From: Armatimonadota bacterium
Lineage (GTDB): Bacteria; Armatimonadota; Fimbriimonadia; Fimbriimonadales; Fimbriimonadaceae
Reading direction: 5' to 3'
Assembly (NCBI GenBank): GCA_023392285.1
Contig: JAEVZK010000040.1
Coordinates: 1-42,584 of the forward strand
Length of the DNA stretch: 42,584 nt
Below the pieces are notes generated by a model. That model made no database searches. It was not told the origin of the DNA and saw nothing but the letters and a program-made list of their open reading frames with translations. Below, piece after piece: positions 1-7,549 of this stretch (within the stretch, counting starts at the first letter, position 1; the number at the start of each line of letters is the position of its first letter). The translations under genes and the position numbers were made by a program.

Positions 1-1
1 G

Positions 2-436
2 TCTCCACGTGCATTGAGAACGATCTACCCTTACTTGCACGCCACCCATCAGAAGGCGGTGATCTGGCCGGAACTCTACGAATGCTGCGACGCTCACTCA
101 AAAAAGCGGCCCAGCCTGATGAGCAAAGGCATCCGATTCGGTGCTCCCATCACTCTTCCCAAAGACCTTGCCGATGCATTTGTGCTCACGCGGGGCAAGG
201 ACCACTTCCTTGAGACAAACAGCTATGACGATGGGTTAAAGCAGATCGAGTTCGCAGCCAAAAATTTAATTGCCGATTTCCCGGGCAAGCGGGTGCTGGT
301 TGTGGGCCATTCCCTCCATGGCGGCCGCATGATAGAGTTGTTACAAGGAAAACCGATGCTTGGCAAAGTTCGTCCTGCCAACTGCTCGATAACGCATCTG
401 ACGCAGGCGGGCACCCGGTTCTCCATTAGCCAGTAG
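2..436 (+). CDS. Histidine phosphatase family protein, C-terminal part (5' end outside window)
   Basis: The reading frame is open to the left edge, so the gene starts before the window. The first visible residues are SPRALRT, which fits the S-P-x-x-R-(A/T) segment after the first strand of the phosphoglycerate-mutase/histidine phosphatase fold. Further on, KRVLVVGHSLHGG matches the second conserved histidine (VGHG-like) with its acidic/glycine neighbourhood. The N-terminal RHG motif with the phospho-accepting histidine would lie outside the window. A TTG at 14 is only an internal codon. The substrate cannot be told from this half: the family covers phosphoglycerate mutases, cobalamin phosphatases and broad phosphatases. 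The short Ser/Gln-ended tail stops at TAG 434-436. It is followed 93 bases later by a hydrolase gene with its own promoter, so the two need not be linked. Confidence 0.75.
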   Translation, partial: SPRALRTIYPYLHATHQKAVIWPELYECCDAHSKKRPSLMSKGIRFGAPITLPKDLADAFVLTRGKDHFLETNSYDDGLKQIEFAAKNLIADFPGKRVLVVGHSLHGGRMIELLQGKPMLGKVRPANCSITHLTQAGTRFSISQ

Positions 437-516
437 GTTGCAATCGGCTATATGAGATCCCCCGGAACTCGAACCAGCCGAACACCCGAACTATCCGAGC
501 TCTTCGCACAACCTTT

Positions 517-522
517 TACAAT
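517..522 (+). promoter_or_regulatory. -10 element for the alpha/beta hydrolase gene (leaderless type)
   Basis: TACAAT lies 7 bases before ATG 530. With the usual 6-8 base distance from -10 to transcription start, the mRNA would begin at or next to the ATG. There is no Shine-Dalgarno sequence and no clear -35 hexamer. The TAG of the upstream gene is at 434-436, so the promoter sits in the intergenic gap. Confidence 0.55.
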
Positions 523-529
523 AGATAGC

Positions 530-1399
530 ATGCGAGCAATTCCCACCTTTCTCATCGGCGTTCTTTTGACAACCGGAAGCTTCGCCCAGCAGCACCTACC
601 CGACCAAATCTATGGACACAAAATGGGTGTGGCGCTCACCATGGATGTGTTCGAGCCAGCTAAGCCGAATGGGATAGGAGTGATTTGGATGGTGAGCGGA
701 GGATGGTCCTCTCACTATGAAGACATCAATCCGGCTCTCGCGAAAATTTTCACGGACCGAGGCATGACCGTCTTTGAAGTGGTCCACGGCAGCCAGCCTA
801 AGTTCCAGATGACCGAAATCTTGTCCGACGTGAAGCGGGCGGTCCGCTTCATCCGCTTCAACGCGAAGAAGTATCACATCGATCCAAACTGCCTCGGGGT
901 TAGCGGGGCTTCCTCTGGAGGCCATCTGTCTCTGATGATCGGGGCCACCGGGGATGCGGGGAATCCAGAAGCTAAGGATCCCGTGGACCGAGTTTCAAGT
1001 GAAGTCGAGGCGGTCGCGTGCTTCTTTCCCCCGGTCGATTTGTTGAACTGGGGTGGAGAAGGCATTCGGCCATTCAAGAACCCCTTGATGCGTGTCTTTT
1101 GGCCAGCCTTTGGAATCACTGCCGAAACTCCAGAAAGCACCCTCGAAGACATGGCTCGACAATTCTCGCCTATTTACTCGATCACCGCAAAGATGCCGCC
1201 CACCTTTGTGATGCACGGAGACAAGGACCCGCTCGTGCCGCTGCAGCAATCCGAACTCTTGATGAAAAAGCTGGACGAGCTTAAAGTGCCCCATGAACTC
1301 GCGATCAAGAAAGGCGGCGGGCACGGGTGGCTCGACATCGGAACCGACCTGCCGAAGTTCGCCGCCTGGTTCGAAAAATACTTGAAACCGAAAGGCTAA
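530..1399 (+). CDS. Secreted alpha/beta hydrolase (esterase-like)
   Basis: The product is 289 residues. Residues 1-20 (MRAIPTFLIGVLLTTGSFAQ) form a signal peptide ending in a typical Ala-x-Ala-like region, so the enzyme is exported. The alpha/beta hydrolase features are the nucleophile elbow GASSG (Ser near residue 128), HGDKDPLVP with the acid near 233, and GGGHGW with the catalytic His near 265. The usual HGG oxyanion motif is replaced by SGGW after a hydrophobic strand (GVIWMVSGG). This layout fits the carbohydrate/acyl esterase type (BD-FAE or hydrolase_3) rather than lipases. The frame is also open from an ATG at 452, but only the start at 530 places the signal peptide at the N-terminus, and it has a -10 box at the matching distance. 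The gene ends tail-to-tail with trpF, sharing 4 bases. The substrate is unknown. Confidence 0.85.
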   Translation: MRAIPTFLIGVLLTTGSFAQQHLPDQIYGHKMGVALTMDVFEPAKPNGIGVIWMVSGGWSSHYEDINPALAKIFTDRGMTVFEVVHGSQPKFQMTEILSDVKRAVRFIRFNAKKYHIDPNCLGVSGASSGGHLSLMIGATGDAGNPEAKDPVDRVSSEVEAVACFFPPVDLLNWGGEGIRPFKNPLMRVFWPAFGITAETPESTLEDMARQFSPIYSITAKMPPTFVMHGDKDPLVPLQQSELLMKKLDELKVPHELAIKKGGGHGWLDIGTDLPKFAAWFEKYLKPKG

Positions 1400-2061
1400 C
1401 GCTGCTTTGCCGCTTGGATAAAATCGCGCATCTTGTGGTAGTCCTTCAAGCCGGGCGCAGACTCGATGCCGCTGCTCACATCGACCGCGTAAGGGTGGAC
1501 CGATTCGATCGCATCCGCCACGTTGTCTGGCGTGAGGCCACCCGCCAGGACAAACGGAAACTGTGGCATTTCTCGAACTAATGCCGCCGCTACCCGCCAG
1601 TTGGCCCGTAGTCCGGTACCTCCAAAAGCATCCGGTGAATATCCGTCGAGGTGTATGGCGCAGCAGTTCGCATAGCTTAATTCCAGTGAAGCATTGATCT
1701 CCAGCTTGGCCGCTTCCGTGTCCTCACCCGCTTGGAACCGAAAAGTGAAGAGCGCTGGCCTCGGATCAGGAATGACCACGGCGGGCGAGAAGAAGTGATC
1801 CTTGCGCACTTCGGGGATTTCACGAAACCTTACAGATTGGACCAGCGAACATGGATCTTTCCGCACTCGATAAGTTCCGTACACGGCGATGGTCGGCGTA
1901 AAGAGCGGGGCGCTGCCGACTACCGACTCCCAATCGTCACGATCACACAAATACCGCGGGGTGTTCGGCTCGAAAATGAACCCGAGCGCGTCGGCGCCAA
2001 GCTCGACCGCCTTCTCTACGTCTTCGATACGTGTAAGGCCACAGATCTTAACTTTTACCAA
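1396..2061 (-). CDS. trpF: Phosphoribosylanthranilate isomerase
   Basis: Third step of tryptophan synthesis from chorismate: isomerisation of phosphoribosylanthranilate to CdRP in the cytoplasm. The product is 221 residues, a normal length for a stand-alone TrpF. It opens with KVKICGLTR (catalytic Cys), followed by GADALGFIFEPNTPRYL, the AIHLDGY strand, GGTGLRANW, VLAGGLTPDNV and VDVSSGIE (catalytic Asp and phosphate loop). The frame can be extended to 2106, but the extra residues lie inside trpC. TTG at 2061 gives the family N-terminus, overlaps the trpC stop by 7 bases and has GAGGTGA just upstream, so translational coupling is likely. It is the last gene of trpD-trpC-trpF; trpE, trpG, trpB and trpA are not in the window. 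Confidence 0.93.
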   Translation of the reverse strand: MVKVKICGLTRIEDVEKAVELGADALGFIFEPNTPRYLCDRDDWESVVGSAPLFTPTIAVYGTYRVRKDPCSLVQSVRFREIPEVRKDHFFSPAVVIPDPRPALFTFRFQAGEDTEAAKLEINASLELSYANCCAIHLDGYSPDAFGGTGLRANWRVAAALVREMPQFPFVLAGGLTPDNVADAIESVHPYAVDVSSGIESAPGLKDYHKMRDFIQAAKQR

Positions 2062-2837
2062 TCCATCACCTCGCGCACCTTCGAGCCGATCTCCGGAGCC
2101 GCACAAAAGGTCGTTCCGATCAGCACCGCCCGAGCTCCCGCAATCCGGACGAGATCGATTTCGGCTCTTGACGACAAGGCGCTTTCACTTACCGTCAAGG
2201 CATGCTCGCTCAGGATCGGCAACAAGTCGAGAGAGGTCTGCAGCGACGTGGTCATATCCGCCAAATTGCGGTTGTTGACTCCGATGAGATCGGCATCCAG
2301 GTCGATGGCAATCTCCCCCTCGGACATCGAATGCACTTCGACTAGGACATCCATCCCAAGAGACTTCGCCAGCTGGGAGAGATCGCGCAATTGCGCGGTT
2401 TCTAAGCCCGCGACAATCAGGAGGATGCAATCAGCCCCCCAGGCGCGCGCCTCATACACCTGATATGGATCGAGGATAAAGTCTTTGCGCAAGCATGGAA
2501 GACCGGAAGCCTCTCTCACAATGGCCAAGTTTTCAAGTGATCCCTGAAAATATCGTTTGTCGGTCAACACGCTGAGGCAATCCGCTCCCGCGCCTCGGTA
2601 GATGTGGGCAATGGCTGAAGGGTCGAAGTCTGCGCGAATCAACCCTTTGGAGGGTGAGGCCTTTTTAACCTCGGCGATCAATCCGACATCATGAGGAGAA
2701 TCGAGCAGAGCCTGACGAAATGGCCGTACCGGCGAGGCGCTCTCGGCCCGCTCTCGTATCTCGGACAGGGACACCTTCGCCGATGCCTCAGCGACTTCGA
2801 TCCTCTTATGCTCAAAGATTTGCTGAAGGATATTCAT
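2055..2837 (-). CDS. trpC: Indole-3-glycerol-phosphate synthase
   Basis: Ring closure of CdRP to indole-3-glycerol phosphate, the step after TrpF. At 260 residues it is the usual length for a monofunctional TrpC. Visible family motifs are IAEVKKASPSKG (catalytic Lys near 58), CLRKDFI (Lys near 118), GVNNRNL and the SES phosphate-binding segment in strand 7, with GTTFC in the last loop. The ATG overlaps the stop of trpD as ATGA (2834-2837), and its own stop overlaps the TTG start of trpF, so all three genes are probably translated in a coupled way from one mRNA that starts at trpD. It is cytoplasmic. Confidence 0.95.
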   Translation of the reverse strand: MNILQQIFEHKRIEVAEASAKVSLSEIRERAESASPVRPFRQALLDSPHDVGLIAEVKKASPSKGLIRADFDPSAIAHIYRGAGADCLSVLTDKRYFQGSLENLAIVREASGLPCLRKDFILDPYQVYEARAWGADCILLIVAGLETAQLRDLSQLAKSLGMDVLVEVHSMSEGEIAIDLDADLIGVNNRNLADMTTSLQTSLDLLPILSEHALTVSESALSSRAEIDLVRIAGARAVLIGTTFCAAPEIGSKVREVMDW

Positions 2838-3847
2838 GCCAGTCTGCTTGCCGTGACGAGCTCCTCCAATTTCTCCGCCGCCGGAAGGCCAGCCGCTTGT
2901 CGCGCCCGTTCGCAGGCAGCAGAGAGATCATCCTCCATCCCTGAGAGCCAAACCGCTGCCGCCGCATTGGGCAAGATCGCCAAGAATCGTTCAGATTTAG
3001 GTTCGCCGATCGCCTCCCGAAGAATCTCCGCGTTCTCCTCCGGATTCTCGCCCGGCTCGATTGCATCGGCGGCGATGGGATCGAACCCAAAATCTTGCGG
3101 CTGAAACTGCCCCTCGGTGATCTCACCATCCCATAGCTTGGCGTAGCGAGTGGTCGTGGTTGCAGAAATTTCGTCCAGCCCTTCATCCCCATGTACGATC
3201 AGCGCTCTCTCGCTTCCCAGAGTGCGCAAAGCCTCCGCCATCGGCCTAAGCATCTCCGGATCATAAACTCCGATCAGCTGCCGTGTCGCCCCCGCCGGAT
3301 TTGCGAGGGGCCCGAGCTGATTGAAGATCGTTCGAACCTGCAGTTGCTTGCGTGTCGCGCCCACGTGCCGCATTGCTTGGTGATGTGCGGGAGCGAACAT
3401 GAAGATAATGCCCACGGTATCCAGCAGGTGCAGCAGTCGCTCGTGATCCGCGTGAAGGTCCACCCCGAGCGCTTCCAGCACGTCGGCACTGCCGCATTTG
3501 CTCGACACCGCCCGATTGCCGTGCTTGGCAATCCTAACTCCTGCCGCCGAGGCGAGAATCGCCGCTCCCGTCGATATATTAAAGGAAGCGCAGCCGCCTC
3601 CCGTGCCGCATGTGTCGACCAGATCGAGATAGCTATGCTTGACGGTGACCGCATGATCTCGCAGGACCTCCGCGAAGGCGGCCAGTTCTTCCGGGGAAGT
3701 GCCCTTCACGCGGATTGAGAGCAACACTGCGCCAATCTGGGCTTCTGTCGCCTCGCCGCTCATGATGAAACTCATCAGCGCGTGAGCCTCCTCCCTAGTG
3801 AGGTGCCGACGTGCGAACAAAGGCTCGACCAAGTCGGCAAAGTGCAT
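2834..3847 (-). CDS. trpD: Anthranilate phosphoribosyltransferase
   Basis: Transfers phosphoribose from PRPP to anthranilate, the second step of the tryptophan branch. The 337 residues match the normal stand-alone enzyme. Visible motifs are VDTCGTGGG (PRPP-binding glycine loop near 78-85), SFNISTGAAILASAAG, KHGNRAVSSKCGSADVLEALG and FNQLGPLANPAG. It is not fused to TrpG. It is the first gene of trpD-trpC-trpF and is divergent from nuoA across 52 bases. The -10 box TACAAT ends 6 bases before the ATG, so the mRNA is probably leaderless; there is no room for a trp leader peptide or T-box between promoter and gene. Confidence 0.95.
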   Translation of the reverse strand: MHFADLVEPLFARRHLTREEAHALMSFIMSGEATEAQIGAVLLSIRVKGTSPEELAAFAEVLRDHAVTVKHSYLDLVDTCGTGGGCASFNISTGAAILASAAGVRIAKHGNRAVSSKCGSADVLEALGVDLHADHERLLHLLDTVGIIFMFAPAHHQAMRHVGATRKQLQVRTIFNQLGPLANPAGATRQLIGVYDPEMLRPMAEALRTLGSERALIVHGDEGLDEISATTTTRYAKLWDGEITEGQFQPQDFGFDPIAADAIEPGENPEENAEILREAIGEPKSERFLAILPNAAAAVWLSGMEDDLSAACERARQAAGLPAAEKLEELVTASRLA

Positions 3848-3853
3848 CCTTAT

Positions 3854-3859
3854 ATTGTA
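3854..3859 (-). promoter_or_regulatory. -10 element of trpDCF (leaderless type)
   Basis: On the minus strand TACAAT is followed by six bases and the trpD ATG at 3847. No -35 consensus is visible 16-18 bases upstream. It lies back to back with the nuoA promoter. Confidence 0.6.
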
Positions 3860-3887
3860 TCCACGGGCGAGGCTCGCCTAGTTCGTG

Positions 3888-3893
3888 TAAACT
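3888..3893 (+). promoter_or_regulatory. -10 element of nuoA (leaderless type)
   Basis: TAAACT ends six bases before the nuoA ATG at 3900, the same spacing as the divergent trpD promoter. There is no Shine-Dalgarno sequence between it and the ATG. Confidence 0.6.
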
Positions 3894-3899
3894 GACCTC

Positions 3900-4400
3900 A
3901 TGTTTGCGGTGATTAGCGCCCAGCAGCAATACGTCGGCAGCTATCTTGGCATCCTTGTCTTGGTCGGGGTAGCGGCGGTGATCTGCGCGGCGATGGTTAC
4001 CCTCAGTTGGGTGCTCGGTCCTAAGAAGACGACTCCTTACAAGCAGTCTCCTTATGAGTGTGGGGTGGCGCCGGTCGGCGATGCGAAGGAACGCTTCCCG
4101 GTCAAGTTTTATCTCGTTGGCATCGTTTTCATCCTGTTCGATATTGAAGTCGTTTTTCTCTGGAGCTGGATGACGGTCTTCAAATGGGCCAACACAGAAT
4201 TTGTGATCGCGAGCGGAATCTCGTTCTTTGTCTATATGATCAGTTTCGTGCTCGGCTACCTCTATGTCATTCGAGTTGGCGCGATCGACTGGGATGAAGC
4301 CACTTCGCTCGAGCCGGCCAAGATGGGCAACTTGCCGGAAAGAGCGGTCGACATGACGCCGACCGAACCGACGACCATGCCAGTAGGGAGCGCACGCTAA
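3900..4400 (+). CDS. nuoA: NADH-quinone oxidoreductase subunit A
   Basis: Small membrane subunit of Complex I, at the junction of the quinone site and the proton-pumping arm. The 166 residues contain three transmembrane segments (about 14-38, 70-92 and 102-124). The family loop SPYECG is near residues 50-55, and FDIEVVFLW marks the second helix with its conserved acids. The C-terminal tail after the third helix (about 35 residues, hydrophilic, rich in Pro and Thr) is longer than in many NuoA proteins. The stop overlaps the nuoC ATG by one base (TAATG). In most bacteria nuoB follows nuoA; here nuoC follows directly and no nuoB occurs in the window. Confidence 0.94.
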   Translation: MFAVISAQQQYVGSYLGILVLVGVAAVICAAMVTLSWVLGPKKTTPYKQSPYECGVAPVGDAKERFPVKFYLVGIVFILFDIEVVFLWSWMTVFKWANTEFVIASGISFFVYMISFVLGYLYVIRVGAIDWDEATSLEPAKMGNLPERAVDMTPTEPTTMPVGSAR

Positions 4401-5005
4401 TGCCTACAACGGAAAGTGGAGAGCGGCTCGAAGTCGTCAGGGTTCGCGAGCGAATTCCCGAAGCCTTTATCGGTGTGAAGGAATTCCGTGGCGATACATG
4501 GATTCTAGTCAAGCGCGAGAACATCCGTGAGGTCATTCAGCTTCTCAAGGATGATCCCGACCTACAATACAGCTACTTCAGCGAATGCTTGGGGGCGGAT
4601 TACAGCCGCTGGGAGAACGACCGCGATCTTCCCCAGCGCTTCGAAGTGATCTATAACCTCATGTCTCTTAAACATTCGTCTCGAATCTTCGTCAAGATTG
4701 GAGTGGAGGAAGGCGAGGGAGTACCGACTTTGAAGCACATCTTCTTGGGTGCCGAATACCCTGAGCGGGAAATCCAGGATCTCTTTGGCATTCCCTTCGA
4801 GGGCAATCCAGAGCCAGCAGGGATGCGATTTATGCTTCCCGATGATTGGATCGGCTACCCCTTGCGAAAGGAATATCCGCTTGGCGGCGAAGACGTTCTT
4901 TTCGATGGAGGAGATTACGGCCCAGCGGTGGAAGATGTCCAGATGCCGCACGCGGGAGAGAGCTTTGAAGGAAAGACCGGCTCCGCGGAAGTCAGCGGAC
5001 GATAG
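4400..5005 (+). CDS. nuoC: NADH-quinone oxidoreductase subunit C
   Basis: Peripheral-arm subunit of Complex I (30-kDa family). It is 201 residues and not fused to NuoD. The signature region LGAEYPEREIQDLFGIPFEG, then MRFMLPDDWIGYPLRKEYPL, matches the ExE-x2-DLFG and LPDDW-YPLRKDY blocks of the family, near residues 117-160. An N-terminal alpha/beta half contains the YFSECLGADY strand. The tail after residue 165 is hydrophilic and variable. It overlaps nuoA and is probably co-translated with it. No strong terminator is seen after the stop; the next gene, a prepilin, has its own -10 box at 5054-5059. Confidence 0.94.
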   Translation: MPTTESGERLEVVRVRERIPEAFIGVKEFRGDTWILVKRENIREVIQLLKDDPDLQYSYFSECLGADYSRWENDRDLPQRFEVIYNLMSLKHSSRIFVKIGVEEGEGVPTLKHIFLGAEYPEREIQDLFGIPFEGNPEPAGMRFMLPDDWIGYPLRKEYPLGGEDVLFDGGDYGPAVEDVQMPHAGESFEGKTGSAEVSGR

Positions 5006-5053
5006 ATTTTTGCGAATTTTTAATTTTCGAACAGAAAAGCCTTGAAAGTGGTA

Positions 5054-5059
5054 TACAAT
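5054..5059 (+). promoter_or_regulatory. -10 element of prepilin unit 1, with a long leader
   Basis: TATACAAT (5052-5059) is the only good -10 in the 189 bases between nuoC and the prepilin gene. No -35 consensus is found at the right distance; TTGAAA at 5042-5047 is only six bases away and cannot pair with it. If used, transcription starts near 5066, giving a leader of about 130 bases with a hairpin before the ribosome binding site. This contrasts with the leaderless promoters nearby. Confidence 0.45.
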
Positions 5060-5152
5060 TTGCGTTGACGTCAGGCAAGTCACGTCGAAAACTCGGAGAT
5101 TCTTCTTCCTGGAATTTCGATCTCTTACTGGCTTTGGCGTGATATATCAACT

Positions 5153-5177
5153 CTGGCGACGTTTTTCGCGTCGTCAG
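5153..5177 (+). promoter_or_regulatory. Hairpin in the leader of prepilin gene 1
   Basis: The arms 5153-5161 and 5169-5177 pair over nine positions (one G-T wobble) around a seven-base loop, TTTTTCG. The hairpin ends four bases before the GGAGG ribosome binding site (5182-5186). It could stabilise the mRNA or affect ribosome access. A terminator role is unlikely because no T-run follows. Confidence 0.55.
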
Positions 5178-5194
5178 TATTGGAGGCAATTCTA

Positions 5195-6043
5195 ATGAGC
5201 CGTAAGGCATTTACTCTAATTGAGCTTCTCGTTGTTATCGCGATCATCGCGATTCTCGCAGCTATTTTGTTCCCGGTCTTCGCTCAGGCGAAGGAAGCCG
5301 CTAAGAAAGCTGTCGATCTTTCCAACATGAAGCAGATGGCAACGGGCAGCAAGATTTATCTCGCTGACTCAGACGACCTTTATCCGCAGACCCTGCCGGT
5401 CCTTAACGGCGTGAACCAGGAGTCCTTCTTTGGCACCCCTGCGACACGCACGTCGATGGGCGCGGCTCCGTCGCAGGCATCCATCGAACTTCGAAATCAG
5501 TTCTGGGGCAACTCGGTTCAGCCGTACATCAAGAACTATCAGATGTACAAGAACAGCGTTCCGGATGTAAACATCTTCCCGACCAGCTTCAACGACGCCG
5601 ATACCAAAGGTTTCGCTGACAGCTATGCGATGAACACGTTCCTGAACTCGTGGTCAGATACCGCGATCAATTCGCCATCGCTCACCATCATGTTCTTCCA
5701 AGGAATGGGCAAGATGAATGTCAAGGGCGTTACCTACGCTTATCCGCCAATCGGTGCAGGTTCTCTCACTGCTCCTTACCGATTCGGCCGTGGCGTTGGT
5801 CAGTGCCCGGTGGCGCCATACGTTTACACCGGACAGGCTGATGCTCGAATCTTCACCGGTGGCCATAATCTGGTCTACTGCGATTCCAGCGCAAAGTTCG
5901 TCCGAACGCCGAGCAGCCGCTCTCCTTGGGCCGCTCTCGATCCAAACACTGGCGTTGCGACGAGCCTTTGGGTGTCCAACATCGGAACCGACTGCCAGAA
6001 CAAAATCTACTACTGGCATGCACCAGACCAGGAAAAGGGGTAA
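5195..6043 (+). CDS. Type IV prepilin-like protein, H-X9-DG type (unit 1)
   Basis: The product is 282 residues. The start MSRKA|FTLIELLVV is a class III signal: a short basic leader, a cleavage point before Phe, Glu at +5 and a hydrophobic helix of about 20 residues continuing into FPVFAQAKEAAKK. Ala rather than Gly precedes the cleavage site. The rest is the large globular head seen in planctomycete/armatimonad pseudopilins, with a late segment GGHNLVYCDSSAKF resembling the H-X9-DG motif. It should be processed by prepilin peptidase and assembled by a type IV pilus or type II secretion machine; none of those genes is in the window. The ATG at 5195 has GGAGG eight bases upstream; the TTG at 5180 is not needed. 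A small lipoprotein gene follows after 10 bases. Its job is unknown; many genomes of this kind carry dozens of such genes. Confidence 0.85.
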   Translation: MSRKAFTLIELLVVIAIIAILAAILFPVFAQAKEAAKKAVDLSNMKQMATGSKIYLADSDDLYPQTLPVLNGVNQESFFGTPATRTSMGAAPSQASIELRNQFWGNSVQPYIKNYQMYKNSVPDVNIFPTSFNDADTKGFADSYAMNTFLNSWSDTAINSPSLTIMFFQGMGKMNVKGVTYAYPPIGAGSLTAPYRFGRGVGQCPVAPYVYTGQADARIFTGGHNLVYCDSSAKFVRTPSSRSPWAALDPNTGVATSLWVSNIGTDCQNKIYYWHAPDQEKG

Positions 6044-6053
6044 GTTAAAAGAG

Positions 6054-6257
6054 ATGTCGAAATTCTCTTTGATTGCTCTGGCTGCCATGTTGCTTGGCAG
6101 CATGGTATTGGTAGGCTGCGGAAGTAAGGATGAAGGCGAAGGCGATATGACTCCTCCAAAGGGAGCCGGAACCGCTTCTCCCGTTGGAGCCGCACCCGGT
6201 GGAACAACCACTGGTGGCGGTGGCGCTCCTTCCTCAGCAACTCCTTCTACTCAGTAG
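6054..6257 (+). CDS. Small lipoprotein paired with prepilin 1
   Basis: The product is 67 residues. Residues 1-22 are a lipoprotein signal peptide with lipobox LVGC, so Cys22 should be lipidated. The mature part is about 45 residues, hydrophilic at first (SKDEGEGD), then a low-complexity Gly/Pro/Thr/Ser tail with runs such as TTTGGGG; it looks disordered. The ATG at 6054 follows the prepilin stop by 10 bases with an AAAAGAG purine stretch before it. A longer frame starting at 5718 lies inside the prepilin gene and would lose the signal peptide. The same prepilin-lipoprotein order recurs twice on the minus strand near 19-21 kb. Function is unknown; a surface tether or assembly partner for the pilin is a guess from the pairing. 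Confidence 0.75.
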   Translation: MSKFSLIALAAMLLGSMVLVGCGSKDEGEGDMTPPKGAGTASPVGAAPGGTTTGGGGAPSSATPSTQ

Positions 6258-6278
6258 TAGGTCAATAAATCAAGAAGA

Positions 6279-6306
6279 GGGGACGACAATGTCGTTCCCT
6301 TTTTTT
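6279..6306 (+). terminator. Intrinsic terminator of prepilin unit 1
   Basis: An eight-pair stem (6279-6286 with 6292-6299, one G-T pair), loop CAATG, then seven T at 6300-6306. It lies 22 bases after the lipoprotein stop and separates this unit from the nuoD promoter at 6317. Confidence 0.88.
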
Positions 6307-6316
6307 GTCTCTCCGG

Positions 6317-6322
6317 TACACT
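6317..6322 (+). promoter_or_regulatory. -10 element of nuoDE-dapCDE
   Basis: TACACT ends nine bases before the nuoD ATG at 6332. There is no Shine-Dalgarno sequence, so the leader would be zero to three bases. It starts right after the terminator of the prepilin unit. Confidence 0.55.
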
Positions 6323-6331
6323 CAATCTGCA

Positions 6332-7549
6332 ATGGATGCACCGACCTTCATGCCCTCGACCGAAACGATTTTCCAGAGAACTGGAGAAAACACGATGGTC
6401 GTCAACATGGGGCCGCAGCACCCGAGCACCCATGGCGTCCTTCGAGTCATTTGCGAACTTGAAGGCGAGACCATTATCAAGTGCCAGTGCGTCATCGGTT
6501 ACCTCCACACCGGAATGGAGAAGGAAGCCGAATATCAGCAGTACCACAAGTGCGTGGTCATGACCGATCGCATGGACTACCTGAACGCAAACGGCAATAA
6601 CCTTGCCCATGCGTTGGCCGTCGAAAAGCTCCTCGGCTGCGAGATTCCCAAGCGCGGTCAGTATCTCCGGGTCATCTTGGCTGAGCTCAGCCGTGTCGCG
6701 AGCCACTGTGTCTGGCTTGGCACCCACGCTCTCGACCTGGGCGCGATGACACCCTTCTTCTACATCATGCAGCAGCGGGAAACCATCCTCGATCTTTTTG
6801 AGGTGATCTCGGGCGTTCGCATGATGCCGAGCTGGATCGTCCCGGGTGGCCTTCGTGGAGACATGCCGCCTCTCTTTGAGCAGAAACTGCGCCGCGTGCT
6901 TGAAGTCTTCCCGAAAGAGCTTGACGTGGTCGAAGATCTTCTCGTCTCCAATCCTATCTGGAAAGAGCGAACTTACGACGTTGGTGTGCTTTCCGCCACC
7001 CAGGCACTTGAGCTTGGCTGCTCTGGACCCATCGCTCGCGCGAGTGGGGTGGCTTGGGACCTGCGCAAGAGCAATCCGTATTCCAGCTACGAAGACTTCG
7101 ACTTCAGCATCCCTGTCGGCAGCAAGGGAGACGTTTACGACCGCTTCCTAGTCCGCATTGCGGAGATGAAAGAGTCGCTCAAGATCATCCAGCAAGCCAT
7201 CGACGGCCTCCCTGGTGGGCCTTGGAATACCGACGATCGAAAGATCGTCCCGCCTCCTCGCGAAGAACTCGATACGTCCATGGAATCCCTCATCCACCAC
7301 TTTAAACTATTTACCGAAGGCTATCGGCCGCCAGTCGGCGAGGCGTACGCCGGCATCGAGGGCTCCAAGGGAGAATTGGGCTTTTACATCGTGAGCGATG
7401 GCAGCAACCGTCCCTATCGCTGGCACGAGCGGCCAAGCAGCTTTATGAACCTGAAAGCACTGGAAGTGCTGGCGGTGGGCAGATTGATCGCAGACGTGAT
7501 TGCCATCATTGGCAGCATCGACATCGTCCTTGGAGAAATTGACCGATGA
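6332..7549 (+). CDS. nuoD: NADH-quinone oxidoreductase subunit D
   Basis: The 49-kDa subunit of Complex I, forming the quinone site with NuoB. The 405 residues match the family. Visible blocks are NMGPQHPSTHGVLR (quinone-site loop), IGYLHTGMEKEAE, MTDRMDYLNANGNN, RVASHCVWLGTHALDLGAMT, GGLRGD and a C-terminal GEAYAGIEGSKGELGFYIVS followed by YRWHERPSSFMNL. ATG 6332 was chosen because it follows the -10 box at leaderless distance; a TTG at 6305 lies in the terminator T-run. It overlaps nuoE as ATGA. It is separated from nuoA-nuoC by a prepilin unit and terminator, so the Complex I genes are not one operon here. Confidence 0.95.
   Translation: MDAPTFMPSTETIFQRTGENTMVVNMGPQHPSTHGVLRVICELEGETIIKCQCVIGYLHTGMEKEAEYQQYHKCVVMTDRMDYLNANGNNLAHALAVEKLLGCEIPKRGQYLRVILAELSRVASHCVWLGTHALDLGAMTPFFYIMQQRETILDLFEVISGVRMMPSWIVPGGLRGDMPPLFEQKLRRVLEVFPKELDVVEDLLVSNPIWKERTYDVGVLSATQALELGCSGPIARASGVAWDLRKSNPYSSYEDFDFSIPVGSKGDVYDRFLVRIAEMKESLKIIQQAIDGLPGGPWNTDDRKIVPPPREELDTSMESLIHHFKLFTEGYRPPVGEAYAGIEGSKGELGFYIVSDGSNRPYRWHERPSSFMNLKALEVLAVGRLIADVIAIIGSIDIVLGEIDR

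Noticed and set aside
3848..3899. A trp attenuator or T-box before trpD
   Set aside because: The -10 box is six bases from ATG; there is no leader to hold one.
5042..5047. TTGAAA as -35 of prepilin 1
   Set aside because: Only six bases separate it from the -10 box, which cannot work for a sigma-70 type promoter.
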